A stretch of 64,000 bases of DNA from Saccharothrix algeriensis (GTDB lineage: Bacteria; Actinomycetota; Actinomycetes; Mycobacteriales; Pseudonocardiaceae): NCBI RefSeq assembly GCF_016907655.1, contig NZ_JAFBCL010000001.1, positions 2,321,001 through 2,385,000 of the forward strand, written 5' to 3'. Below are positions 16,845 through 24,061 of this stretch, piece after piece. Every line of letters starts with the position of its first letter. The stretch's first letter is position 1. Made by a program: the position numbers and the translations under genes. The notes beneath the pieces were generated by a model. That model did not search any database, had not been told where the DNA came from, and saw only the letters and a list, made by a program, of their open reading frames with translations.

Positions 16845-17483
16845 TTACGCGGTGCGTGGTTCGCCGGGCGGACCGGCCGACAATTGCGCAATTCGTTGGG
16901 TGATCGTGCTGACGACCTGCTCTGTTGTGCTTTTCGTCGTATCGATTGCGAGTATCGGGTAGTTGAGTCGGGCCAGGCGGTGGGCGGTGTCCGCGTACAG
17001 CTCGGCTTCCGTCCGGCTGGTGGTGATGCCGGCTTCGAAGCGGCTGTGCGCGCCGCGCTCGTGAATGCGTCGGGCGGTGACTTCCGGGTCGGCGGTGAGG
17101 ATGACGGCGAGGTCGGGGATGTCGGTGGCGGCGTTGAGGGCTTCGATGAAGTCGATCAGCACGCCGTCCATGCGTTGCAGCACGTAGGAGGAGGCGACGT
17201 AGCGGTCGCACAGCACGATCCTGCCCGCGGCGAGTTGTGGGCGGATTTCGGCGGCCAGGTGGTGGTAGCGGTCGGCTGCCACCAGGCAGGCCAGGGCGTG
17301 TCCGGAGTAGGTGTCGGTGCCGTGGCGGGCGATCTCGCCGAGTTGGTCGCGGGACGGCTCGGTGGTGGTGTGGGCGGTGTAGCCCTGGTTGGTGAGTCGA
17401 TGGTGCAGGTGGCGGGTGATGGTGCTCTTGCCCGCGCCGCCCGAGCCGTCGATGCTCACGAAGAGCCCGCGGTGGCCGGTCAT
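16845..17483 (-). CDS. dTMP kinase-like nucleoside monophosphate kinase
   Basis: The product has 212 residues. The P-loop GSGGAGKST is at residues 13-21. A DRY motif (CDRYVASSYVLQRMDG) is typical of the thymidylate kinase family, followed by a lid-like region (RIHERGAHSRFE). The sequence is divergent from housekeeping Tmk (there is no GTPFGE-like region), so the substrate may differ. The ATG overlaps the stop of the radical SAM gene (ATGA). The three-gene order radical SAM, kinase, NUDIX suggests a nucleotide-modifying pathway, which is inference. Confidence 0.75.
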   Translation of the reverse strand: MTGHRGLFVSIDGSGGAGKSTITRHLHHRLTNQGYTAHTTTEPSRDQLGEIARHGTDTYSGHALACLVAADRYHHLAAEIRPQLAAGRIVLCDRYVASSYVLQRMDGVLIDFIEALNAATDIPDLAVILTADPEVTARRIHERGAHSRFEAGITTSRTEAELYADTAHRLARLNYPILAIDTTKSTTEQVVSTITQRIAQLSAGPPGEPRTA

Positions 17484-18604
17484 GCCGCTGCGGCTTTCCG
17501 TGCGTGCTGTTCACGAGTCAGGGCGACGAGTTGGGCTCGGACGTGGTCGATCGGCGCTTCGGAGAGTTGGAGGTTGACCGAGAAGTTGAACTCGTCGCGT
17601 TCGCGCAGGGACTCGTCGACTCCGGCGTCGGTGAGGTCGACCGCGCTGTAGTCGAGCAACTGGCCGGCGGTGTAGCGGCCGATGGCCAGGAGGCGGTGCC
17701 AGTCGGGTGTGCCGGGGTAGGGGCGGTATTCGAAGGCCGAGGCGCGGAACCGCCCCGGCAGCGGATCGGTGCGGTCCCACAGGTCGCGTACCAGGAGGAC
17801 GGTGGCCGCGATCTCGGCCGGGGTTTCGGTGGGGAAGCCGAGGATGAAGTAGCCCTTGACGTCGATGCCACGTTCGGTCAGGCGACGAACGACGGTTTTG
17901 GTCATGTCGGGGTCGATGCGCTTGTCGATCAACGTGAGCATGCGTTCGCTGCCCGACTCGATGCCCAGCGCCACTTCGCGCAGGCCGTTGCAGGCGAGGG
18001 TGTCCAAGGTGGTGTCGCTCGCGCGGTGCAGGACGTTGATCCGGCCGGTGGCGTCCCAGACGGCCCAATCACCGACGCGCTCGGTGGTGAATGCGCTCAT
18101 CATGTGGTCGATGACCCGTCGTGCGCCGAGGAACAGGTCGTCGACGAACCGGAACGCGGTCACGCCGGTGTCTCGCAGCCGGTGCATCTCGGCGATGATG
18201 TTGTGCGGGTCGCGGGTGCGGATGGTGATGTCCGGGTTGGCCGAGACCGCCGCTCCGCAGAACGAGCAGTCGTAGGGGCAGCCGCGGGCGCCGACCATGT
18301 TGGCCTCCCACCGGCCTGCCTCGTGGTGCGGGTCCTGGGCCAGGTAGCGGCGGTCGACGAAGGGCAGCGCGTCGACGTCCGGTGCGAGGTGGTGGGAGTT
18401 GCCGGGGATGCCGCCGGTGACCGGGGTCTTCAGGATGGGGTCCAGCCACATGACGCCGGGCAGCTCGGTGCGCGATCGGCGGTCGGCCGGCAGGGCGGCC
18501 ACTCGTGTCTCGCCTTCGCCGAGGACGAGGGCTTCGCAGCGGGACATGCGGGGGTCGGTGAGGATCTCGACGGGCATCGCCTTGGCTTGGTGACCGCCCA
18601 GCAT
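17480..18604 (-). CDS. B12-binding-type radical SAM protein, N-terminus truncated
   Basis: The radical SAM core carries CPYDCSFC (the C-x3-C-x2-C cluster motif), a following GAAVSANPDI strand, and conserved LREVALGIESGSERML and VKGYFILGFPTET. These match the B12-binding radical SAM/BchE-type family. The N-terminal cobalamin-binding half is present only from GIKVMLGGH on, about 100 residues short of normal. Immediately upstream lies a broken DUF262 gene, so the 5' part was lost by a deletion near 18,620. The first ATG in frame at 18604 gives 374 residues. Activity is doubtful but possible. It is coupled to the kinase gene by ATGA. Confidence 0.65.
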   Translation of the reverse strand: MLGGHQAKAMPVEILTDPRMSRCEALVLGEGETRVAALPADRRSRTELPGVMWLDPILKTPVTGGIPGNSHHLAPDVDALPFVDRRYLAQDPHHEAGRWEANMVGARGCPYDCSFCGAAVSANPDITIRTRDPHNIIAEMHRLRDTGVTAFRFVDDLFLGARRVIDHMMSAFTTERVGDWAVWDATGRINVLHRASDTTLDTLACNGLREVALGIESGSERMLTLIDKRIDPDMTKTVVRRLTERGIDVKGYFILGFPTETPAEIAATVLLVRDLWDRTDPLPGRFRASAFEYRPYPGTPDWHRLLAIGRYTAGQLLDYSAVDLTDAGVDESLRERDEFNFSVNLQLSEAPIDHVRAQLVALTREQHARKAAAA

Positions 18605-18619
18605 GACCTTGATTCCCGT

Positions 18620-19263
18620 GCCCCGACCGTCTCGGCCTTGGCTCCGAGCAGGGCGAAGATCGCCGACATCGGGATGAGCTGGCTGCCGTAGGGCAGGAAC
18701 CGGGTGTCGAAGATGTGCTGCGAGTACAAGAACCGGGCGGCCGACTTGAGGCCGTCGGTCACGGCGAACGCCCACTTGCGGTACTCCGGCAAGGTGAGGG
18801 TGAGCATGTCGGCGCGCCGACAGCCGATGCGCGGGGCGGCGACCTCGTCCCGACCGGCTTCCACGGCGGCCCGGTGGCGCTCGTGCGTGGCCGGCAGCGT
18901 CACCGCCTGGAGAAAGTCGGTGTTGGCGACCTCGGAGAGGATCCGGTACTGCTGCCGGCTCACTGCGCCTCGCGGAACAGCGACTGGTGGAGCGAGGTCA
19001 ACCGCTGCTGACCGTCCAGGATCAGCCGGTCGGGCGCGGCACTGGCGCAGGGCCCCTTCGACCGACCTGGTCTTGAAGCGGACGTCACCGCCCTGCTTCG
19101 ACATCATCACGGTGCCCGCCGGGTAACCCAGCGAGATCGAGGCGATCAGGCCGGCGATGGTGCGATCGGGCCACACCCAGCCGCGCTGGAACTCGGGGAG
19201 CTGCGCTTCACCCCTGTCCACCTGGGTGAGCAGGTCCTTCAGGACCGGACCATCCTGGGCCAT
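18620..19263 (-). pseudogene. DUF262-domain gene, frameshifted and 3'-deleted
   Basis: An ATG at 19263 opens AQDGPVLKDLLTQVDRGE and LPEFQRGWVWPDRTIAGL, the DUF262 start. After FKTRSVEGAL near 19,055 the frame is lost. The signature APDRLILDGQQRLTSLHQ continues in another frame up to a stop at about 18,960. Further parts of a DUF262 protein (VANTDFLQAVTLP, RFLYSQHIFDTRFLPYG) resume in the first frame until about 18,625. There the sequence becomes the radical SAM protein. At least one indel and a 3' deletion make this a relic of a second DUF262 system. Confidence 0.75.
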
Positions 19264-19430
19264 TGCACCGGTGCCGAACATTGACAGCGGTCACGGCGAC
19301 TGAAAAGTCCCCAGGCAGATCCACCAGCCGGGCCAGTGGGACTTGGAGCACACACCTGACAACATTTCGTGCGGAGCGACCGCCTGCTCCGACTCGGCCG
19401 CCACAAACCACAGCGGGTCCAAAAGCAAGA

Positions 19431-19467
19431 CCGCCCGCCACCTGCGTCACAGCAGGTCAGCGGGCGG
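19431..19467 (-). terminator. Intrinsic terminator of the tRNA-Ala gene
   Basis: CCGCCCGC (19431-19438) and GCGGGCGG (19460-19467) enclose an inner ACCTGC/GCAGGT stem. On the minus strand the hairpin is followed by TCTTGCTTTT. It lies about 23 bases beyond the tRNA 3' end. Confidence 0.7.
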
Positions 19468-19489
19468 ATCCGGTCATAACATTCACTTG

Positions 19490-19562
19490 TGGAGCTGAGG
19501 GGACTCGAACCCCTGACCCTCACACTGCCAGTGTGATGCGCTACCAGCTGCGCCACAGCCCC
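19490..19562 (-). tRNA. tRNA-Ala (anticodon GGC)
   Basis: A 73-base cloverleaf. The acceptor 5' arm GGGGCTG pairs with CAGCTCC. The D arm is GCGCAGCTGGTAGCGC. The anticodon stem TCACA/TGTGA has loop CTGGCAG, so the anticodon is GGC, reading GCC. The T arm is CAGGGGTTCGAGTCCCCT. CCA is not encoded. It marks the right boundary of the accessory stretch and is a possible integration site. Confidence 0.95.
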
Positions 19563-19683
19563 GTGCAGTCACGTTCCCCGGTGGTTACCCGCCGTTCCCG
19601 TGTGGCAATACCGTACAGCACCGGCCCCGCTGGATGGAAATCGGGGGTACCCCGAGCACGTTCCGGCTGCTAGACCGGGGTGC

Positions 19684-20976
19684 ATGGGTGGCTTGCCGTT
19701 GGTCGACCCGGATGCCGAGGGCGTCCGGCCGGAGGTTCGTCGGGGTGTCCAGGAGCGCCGGCTGCGGGGGCTGGTGGGGCGGTTGTTGGCTGCCGGTGGG
19801 GTGCAGGCGGAGCGGTTGCGGGCGGTCGGGGTCGAGGACGGGCGGGAGGTGTCGCTCTCGGAGTTGTGGCGGTTGCCGTTCGTGACCAAGCAGGACCTGT
19901 GGGAGCACTACCCGACGGGCTTCCAGGTCGACGACCGGATCGTGTGCGTCCACGGCTCGTCCGGTACCGGCGGGCGGCCCACCCTGGTGTCCTACACGGC
20001 GCACGACGTCGACGTCTGGGCCTCGGTGATGGCCCGCGCGCTCGGCGGGGCGGGCGCCACCTCCAAGAGCCGCATCCACAACGCGTACGGGTACGGGTTG
20101 TTCACCGGCGGGCTGGGCGTGCACCACGGCGGTATGCGGTTGGGGGCCGCGGTGGTGCCACTGTCGGGCGGGATGACCGAGCGGCAGGTCCGCCTGATCG
20201 CCGACCTCCGCCCGGACGTCCTGTGCTGCACGCCTTCCTACGCCGTCCACCTCGGTGAAGCGCTGCGGCGCAGCGGGGTCGAGCCCGCCTTCCGGGTCGG
20301 GGTGTTCGGCGCCGAGCCGTGGACCGACGGGATGCGCGAGCAGCTCCAGGGGCTGCTGGGCCTCCGGGCGCTGGACATCTACGGGCTCTCCGAGGTCATC
20401 GGGCCCGGTGTGGCGTGCGAGTCGCTCGACTCCGAGGGGATGCTCAACGTCGCCGAGGACCACTTCCTGGTGGAGGCCGTCGACGAGGAGGGCCGACCGG
20501 TGCCCGACGGCACGCCGGGCGAGCTGGTGTTCACCACGGTGACCAAGACCGGCATGCCGCTGCTGCGCTACCGCAGCGGTGACGTGGCGACGTTGGCCCC
20601 GCCCGTGCCGGACAGCCCGCGCACGCTGCGCCGGATGAGCAAGGTGCTGGGGCGCCGGGACGACATGCTGGTCGTGCGCGGGGTCAACGTGTTCCCCACC
20701 GAGATCGAGGCCGTGCTGCTCGCCGACCCGAGGGTCGGCCCGCACTACCTGGTCGTCGAGGACCGCCGGGCGCGCCCCGAGCTGTGGGCGGTGGTCGAGA
20801 GCACCCACGGCGAGGCGCTGCGCCAGGACCTCGTGGCGGCCCTGCGCGAACGCCTGGGCATCGCGTGCCGGGTCGTCGTCGCGCCCGTCGGGACCGTGCC
20901 CCGCGCCGAGACCGGCAAGGCCCGGCGGCTGGTCCGCTGGGACGCGGGCCGGCCGCCGGTCGCGGGGCTGGGGTGA
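19684..20976 (+). CDS. paaK: Phenylacetate-CoA ligase-like AMP-forming synthetase
   Basis: This 430-residue member of the ANL superfamily has the PaaK layout. The phosphate-binding loop is SSGTGGRPTLVSYT (near residue 94). Adenine-binding VFGAEPWT and the DIYGLSEVIGPG motif follow, and the C-terminal lid carries GRRDDMLVVRGVNVFPTEIE and the catalytic lysine near ETGKARRLV. The reaction is aryl acid plus ATP plus CoA giving aryl-CoA; phenylacetate is the classic substrate. No other phenylacetate-pathway genes lie nearby, so the substrate may be another aromatic acid. The ATG at 19684 fits the family N-terminus. Confidence 0.8.
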   Translation: MGGLPLVDPDAEGVRPEVRRGVQERRLRGLVGRLLAAGGVQAERLRAVGVEDGREVSLSELWRLPFVTKQDLWEHYPTGFQVDDRIVCVHGSSGTGGRPTLVSYTAHDVDVWASVMARALGGAGATSKSRIHNAYGYGLFTGGLGVHHGGMRLGAAVVPLSGGMTERQVRLIADLRPDVLCCTPSYAVHLGEALRRSGVEPAFRVGVFGAEPWTDGMREQLQGLLGLRALDIYGLSEVIGPGVACESLDSEGMLNVAEDHFLVEAVDEEGRPVPDGTPGELVFTTVTKTGMPLLRYRSGDVATLAPPVPDSPRTLRRMSKVLGRRDDMLVVRGVNVFPTEIEAVLLADPRVGPHYLVVEDRRARPELWAVVESTHGEALRQDLVAALRERLGIACRVVVAPVGTVPRAETGKARRLVRWDAGRPPVAGLG

Positions 20977-20979
20977 GGG

Positions 20980-21738
20980 TTACCCGACCAGCTTCTTCAG
21001 CCAGTCGGCGTCGCGCAGGTCGACCTTCTGGTCGCCGACGGCCACCGTCGGCGTGCCCTCGAAGTAGGAGGTGCCGCGGGCCTTGTCCATCTCCGCCTGC
21101 GCCTCCTTCTCGTGGGCGCCGCTCTCGACGCACGTCTTGAACTCGTCGCCGGTGATGCCCAGGTCGGTCCCGAGCTTCACCAGCTCCTGCTTGGTGTAGC
21201 CGGGGCCGCCCTCCTCGGGCTGCTTGGCGAACAGCGCCTCGTGGAGCTCCCAGAACTTGCCCTGGTCCGCGGCGCACAGCGCGGCGTTGGCGGAGTCGCG
21301 CGAGTAGCCCTCGGGTTCGGACATCCGCACCAGGAACGGCAGCGCGTGGTAGCGCACGCGCAGCGTGCCCTTTTCGATCTCGTGCTTGATCTGGTCGCCG
21401 TAGATCTTCTTGAACTGCCCGCACGCCGGGCACAGGAAGTCCTCGTAGACGTCGATCGTCGCCTTGGCGCCGTCCTTGCCGACGACGACGACCCCGCCCT
21501 CGCGCGTGATCGGAGCGGCCACGCCGGCCACGTCCGTCGGCGGGGTGAGCGAGCCGCTCGCGGAGTCGGACTTGGTCCAGATCACGCCGCCGATCACGAC
21601 CAGCGCCAGCACGATGACGACGACGACGCCGACGACCACCTTGGTCCGGTCGCCCTTGGCGCCGCGCGCCGCGGCCACCGCCCTCGCCGCCTGCTGTTCC
21701 TGCTTCTTCTTCCGAGCGTTGCGCTCCGCGCCACCCAC
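20980..21738 (-). CDS. DsbA/thioredoxin-like membrane-anchored oxidoreductase
   Basis: This is a 252-residue protein with a basic cytoplasmic N-terminus (about 32 residues), one transmembrane segment (about 34-55) and an extracytoplasmic thioredoxin fold of DsbA type. The active site CPAC is in YEDFLCPACGQFKK. A cis-proline loop, GTPTVAVG, is near the C-terminus. A second cysteine pair (ALCAAD, KTCVES) sits in the helical insertion. The family forms or isomerises disulfides in secreted proteins in actinobacteria. Start is a GTG at 21738. It is convergent with the PaaK gene with only three bases between stops. Confidence 0.85.
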   Translation of the reverse strand: MGGAERNARKKKQEQQAARAVAAARGAKGDRTKVVVGVVVVIVLALVVIGGVIWTKSDSASGSLTPPTDVAGVAAPITREGGVVVVGKDGAKATIDVYEDFLCPACGQFKKIYGDQIKHEIEKGTLRVRYHALPFLVRMSEPEGYSRDSANAALCAADQGKFWELHEALFAKQPEEGGPGYTKQELVKLGTDLGITGDEFKTCVESGAHEKEAQAEMDKARGTSYFEGTPTVAVGDQKVDLRDADWLKKLVG

Positions 21739-21806
21739 GTCGCCGATTCCTTCCCGGTCACCTGCGGGCGCAGGCTACCGAGAGATGCTGAGCGGAACCT
21801 GAGCGC

Positions 21807-23114
21807 TCACGCGTCCGGCTGACGCGGTCGACCGGCGAGCCGCTCCCCGGTGGGCACCTCGGGACCCTCGTCCAGGCAGCCCGACTCGCTCGCGACCCCT
21901 TCCGCGACGTGCGACGACGGCTCCTTCGGCAGGGTCTCGGGCGCGACCGCCCAGAACACCAGGGCCAACACCATCATCGCACCCGTCAGGGTGAACGCCG
22001 CGCTGTAGGACACGTGGTCGACCAGCACGCCGGCCAGCAGCGGCCCGATGATCGCGCCGCAGTCGGCGACCATCTGGAACGCCGCGAGCACCGGCCCGCC
22101 CTTGGCCTTGGCGCCGATGACGTCCGCGACGACGGCGTTCTGCGGCGGGTTGAGCAGGCCCGCGCCGATGCCCGCGACCAGGGACGCCGCCATGAACATC
22201 GGCACGTCGGTGGTGAAGCCCAGCCAGATGGTCCCGACCGCCGACACGGCGAGCCCGGACATCGCCATCGGCTTGCGCCCGATGCTGTCGGACAGCTTGC
22301 CGGAGATCATCAGCACGGCCGCGTTGCCCAGCGCGAACACCGACAGCGAGAGGCCCGCCAGGGCGGGTCCGCCGCGCAGCGCCTCCACGACGAACAGCGG
22401 CACCAGCGAGATCCGCACGCCGAACACGGCCCAGCCGTTGGCGAACCCGGACGCCAGCGCCGCCCGGTAGGCGGGCGACCCGAGGGCCTGGGTGACGCTC
22501 AGCGCCGCCTGCGGCGCGCTCGTGTCCAGCGCGGTGAGCGTGGACCGGCGCAGGAACCACCAGACGACGAGCGCGGCGAGCACCAGCGCGGCGGCGTAGG
22601 TGACGAACGGCACGCGGATGGAGATCTCGGCGAGGGCCGCGCCGACGATCGGCCCGGCGATGTTGCCCAGCAGGAAGCCCGTCGCCCACAGCCCGGACGC
22701 CCGCCCGCGCATGGGCGGCGGCGTGATCCGGATGAGCAGGCCCACGGCGGCGACGGTGAACATGGTGGAGCCCACGCCGGCGAACGACCGGAAGACGATC
22801 AGCTGCCAGTACGCGGTGGCGAAGCCGCACGCGCCGGTGCCCAGGGCCACGATGAGGATGCCGACGATGTAGGTCCGGGTCTCCCCGAACCGGCTGACCA
22901 ACCGCCCGCTCACCGGCGCGAACAGCAGCCTGACCAGCGCGAAGGCGCTGACGACGGCGGACACGGCGAAGGTGCCGACGTCGAAGCCCTTGGCGTAGGC
23001 CGGCAGCACGGGCGCGACGATGCCGAAGCCGATGGCGATGATGAAACTGGCCACCACCAGCACCCAGACCTCGCCGGGCAGCCGGGGCTTGGACCGCACG
23101 TCGTTCCCCGGCAC
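21807..23114 (-). CDS. MFS transporter
   Basis: This 435-residue protein has about twelve hydrophobic segments in two halves joined by a loop near residue 200. The loop 2-3 motif appears as GRLVSRFGETR and the second-half equivalent as GKLSDSIGRKPM, both typical of drug:H+ antiporter-like MFS proteins. The C-terminal 35 residues are acidic and hydrophilic. Start is a GTG at 23114 with GGAGGGC upstream, and a plausible -10 in the AT-richer stretch just before 23150. Substrate is unknown. Confidence 0.85.
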   Translation of the reverse strand: MPGNDVRSKPRLPGEVWVLVVASFIIAIGFGIVAPVLPAYAKGFDVGTFAVSAVVSAFALVRLLFAPVSGRLVSRFGETRTYIVGILIVALGTGACGFATAYWQLIVFRSFAGVGSTMFTVAAVGLLIRITPPPMRGRASGLWATGFLLGNIAGPIVGAALAEISIRVPFVTYAAALVLAALVVWWFLRRSTLTALDTSAPQAALSVTQALGSPAYRAALASGFANGWAVFGVRISLVPLFVVEALRGGPALAGLSLSVFALGNAAVLMISGKLSDSIGRKPMAMSGLAVSAVGTIWLGFTTDVPMFMAASLVAGIGAGLLNPPQNAVVADVIGAKAKGGPVLAAFQMVADCGAIIGPLLAGVLVDHVSYSAAFTLTGAMMVLALVFWAVAPETLPKEPSSHVAEGVASESGCLDEGPEVPTGERLAGRPRQPDA

Positions 23115-23171
23115 AGCGCCCTCCGATCTCCGTTAGCTGTGCTAAGGATATGCGGTGGGGCAACCGGGGGT

Positions 23172-23981
23172 TCAACCGAGCAGCTCGTCCACCCTGCGTG
23201 CGTACGCCGTCACGGGGTACGCCGCCTCGAACCCGCACCTGTCCGCGAACCGCTCGCCGGCCCCGCCCTCGGCGACGTGCGCGGCCACCAGCTGCGCCCC
23301 GAGGTCGCGCAGCGCCGCCACCGCGCCGTCCACCAACGCCGACCCGACGCCGCGCCGCCGCCGCGCGGGGCGCACCACGACGTGCTCGAGCAGCCCCACC
23401 CCGCGCTCGGCGAACCCGGCGGCGAACCCGCCCAGCCGGTCGCCGTCGTCCACCGCGACGAACGCGCAGCGCGGGTCGTCCAGCCGCTGCCCGAGGTGGC
23501 GGGCCAGGCGCGCCGGGTCCGCGCCCAGGTCGTCGGCCAGCAGCGCGGCCATGCCGTCGAGGTCCGCGTCCGCGGCGGCCCGCACCGCCGAGCCCCGGAC
23601 CGGGCCCCGGTGCACGACGGCGAGCGACTCCTCCACGGCGTACCAGCCGGCGTCGTCCGCGATGCCCTCGATCTCGGCGACCGTCGTCGGCGACGCGTAC
23701 ACCACCGCCTCCGCGCGCCCCGCGTCGGCGAAGGTCCGCTCCAGCCGCAGCAGCGCGCCCGCGACCTCCGCCGACGAGCCGTCCAGCGCGCAGGCGTGGT
23801 TGCCCAGCGGCAGCGGGTCGTCCCGGTTCACCACGACGTGGGCGCACCCGACCCGCCCGACCTTGCCGTACCGGACCGCGCCGGAGGCCAGCCGGGCCGC
23901 CTCCACCAGGCCGGCCAGCTCGCGGGCGCGGTACGGGTCGAGCAGTTCGGGGTCGTCGGGGTCGCGCAGCGGGTCAACCAC
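23172..23981 (-). CDS. GNAT family N-acetyltransferase
   Basis: This 269-residue protein carries the acetyl-CoA-binding motif of the GNAT fold in its last 100 residues: LLEHVVVRPARRRRGVGSALVDGAV matches Q/R-x-x-G-x-G/A. The N-terminal half is a degenerate second domain. The GTG at 23981 is chosen because it begins VVDPLRDPDD; longer starts would enter the divergent gap with hrpB. It lies head to head with hrpB, about 80 bases apart. Substrate is unknown. Confidence 0.75.
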   Translation of the reverse strand: MVDPLRDPDDPELLDPYRARELAGLVEAARLASGAVRYGKVGRVGCAHVVVNRDDPLPLGNHACALDGSSAEVAGALLRLERTFADAGRAEAVVYASPTTVAEIEGIADDAGWYAVEESLAVVHRGPVRGSAVRAAADADLDGMAALLADDLGADPARLARHLGQRLDDPRCAFVAVDDGDRLGGFAAGFAERGVGLLEHVVVRPARRRRGVGSALVDGAVAALRDLGAQLVAAHVAEGGAGERFADRCGFEAAYPVTAYARRVDELLG

Positions 23982-24061
23982 CCGACCAGCCTCGCACGCC
24001 GTGCCCCCGCCGGCGCGGCCCGCGTCCGGCGATCGCCGGGCCGGGGTCCACACTGCCCACC

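Noticed and set aside
23150..24061. Long plus-strand open frame running into hrpB
   Set aside because: It is very Arg/Pro-rich, is antisense to the GNAT gene, and the helicase fold starts only at the GTG 24062.
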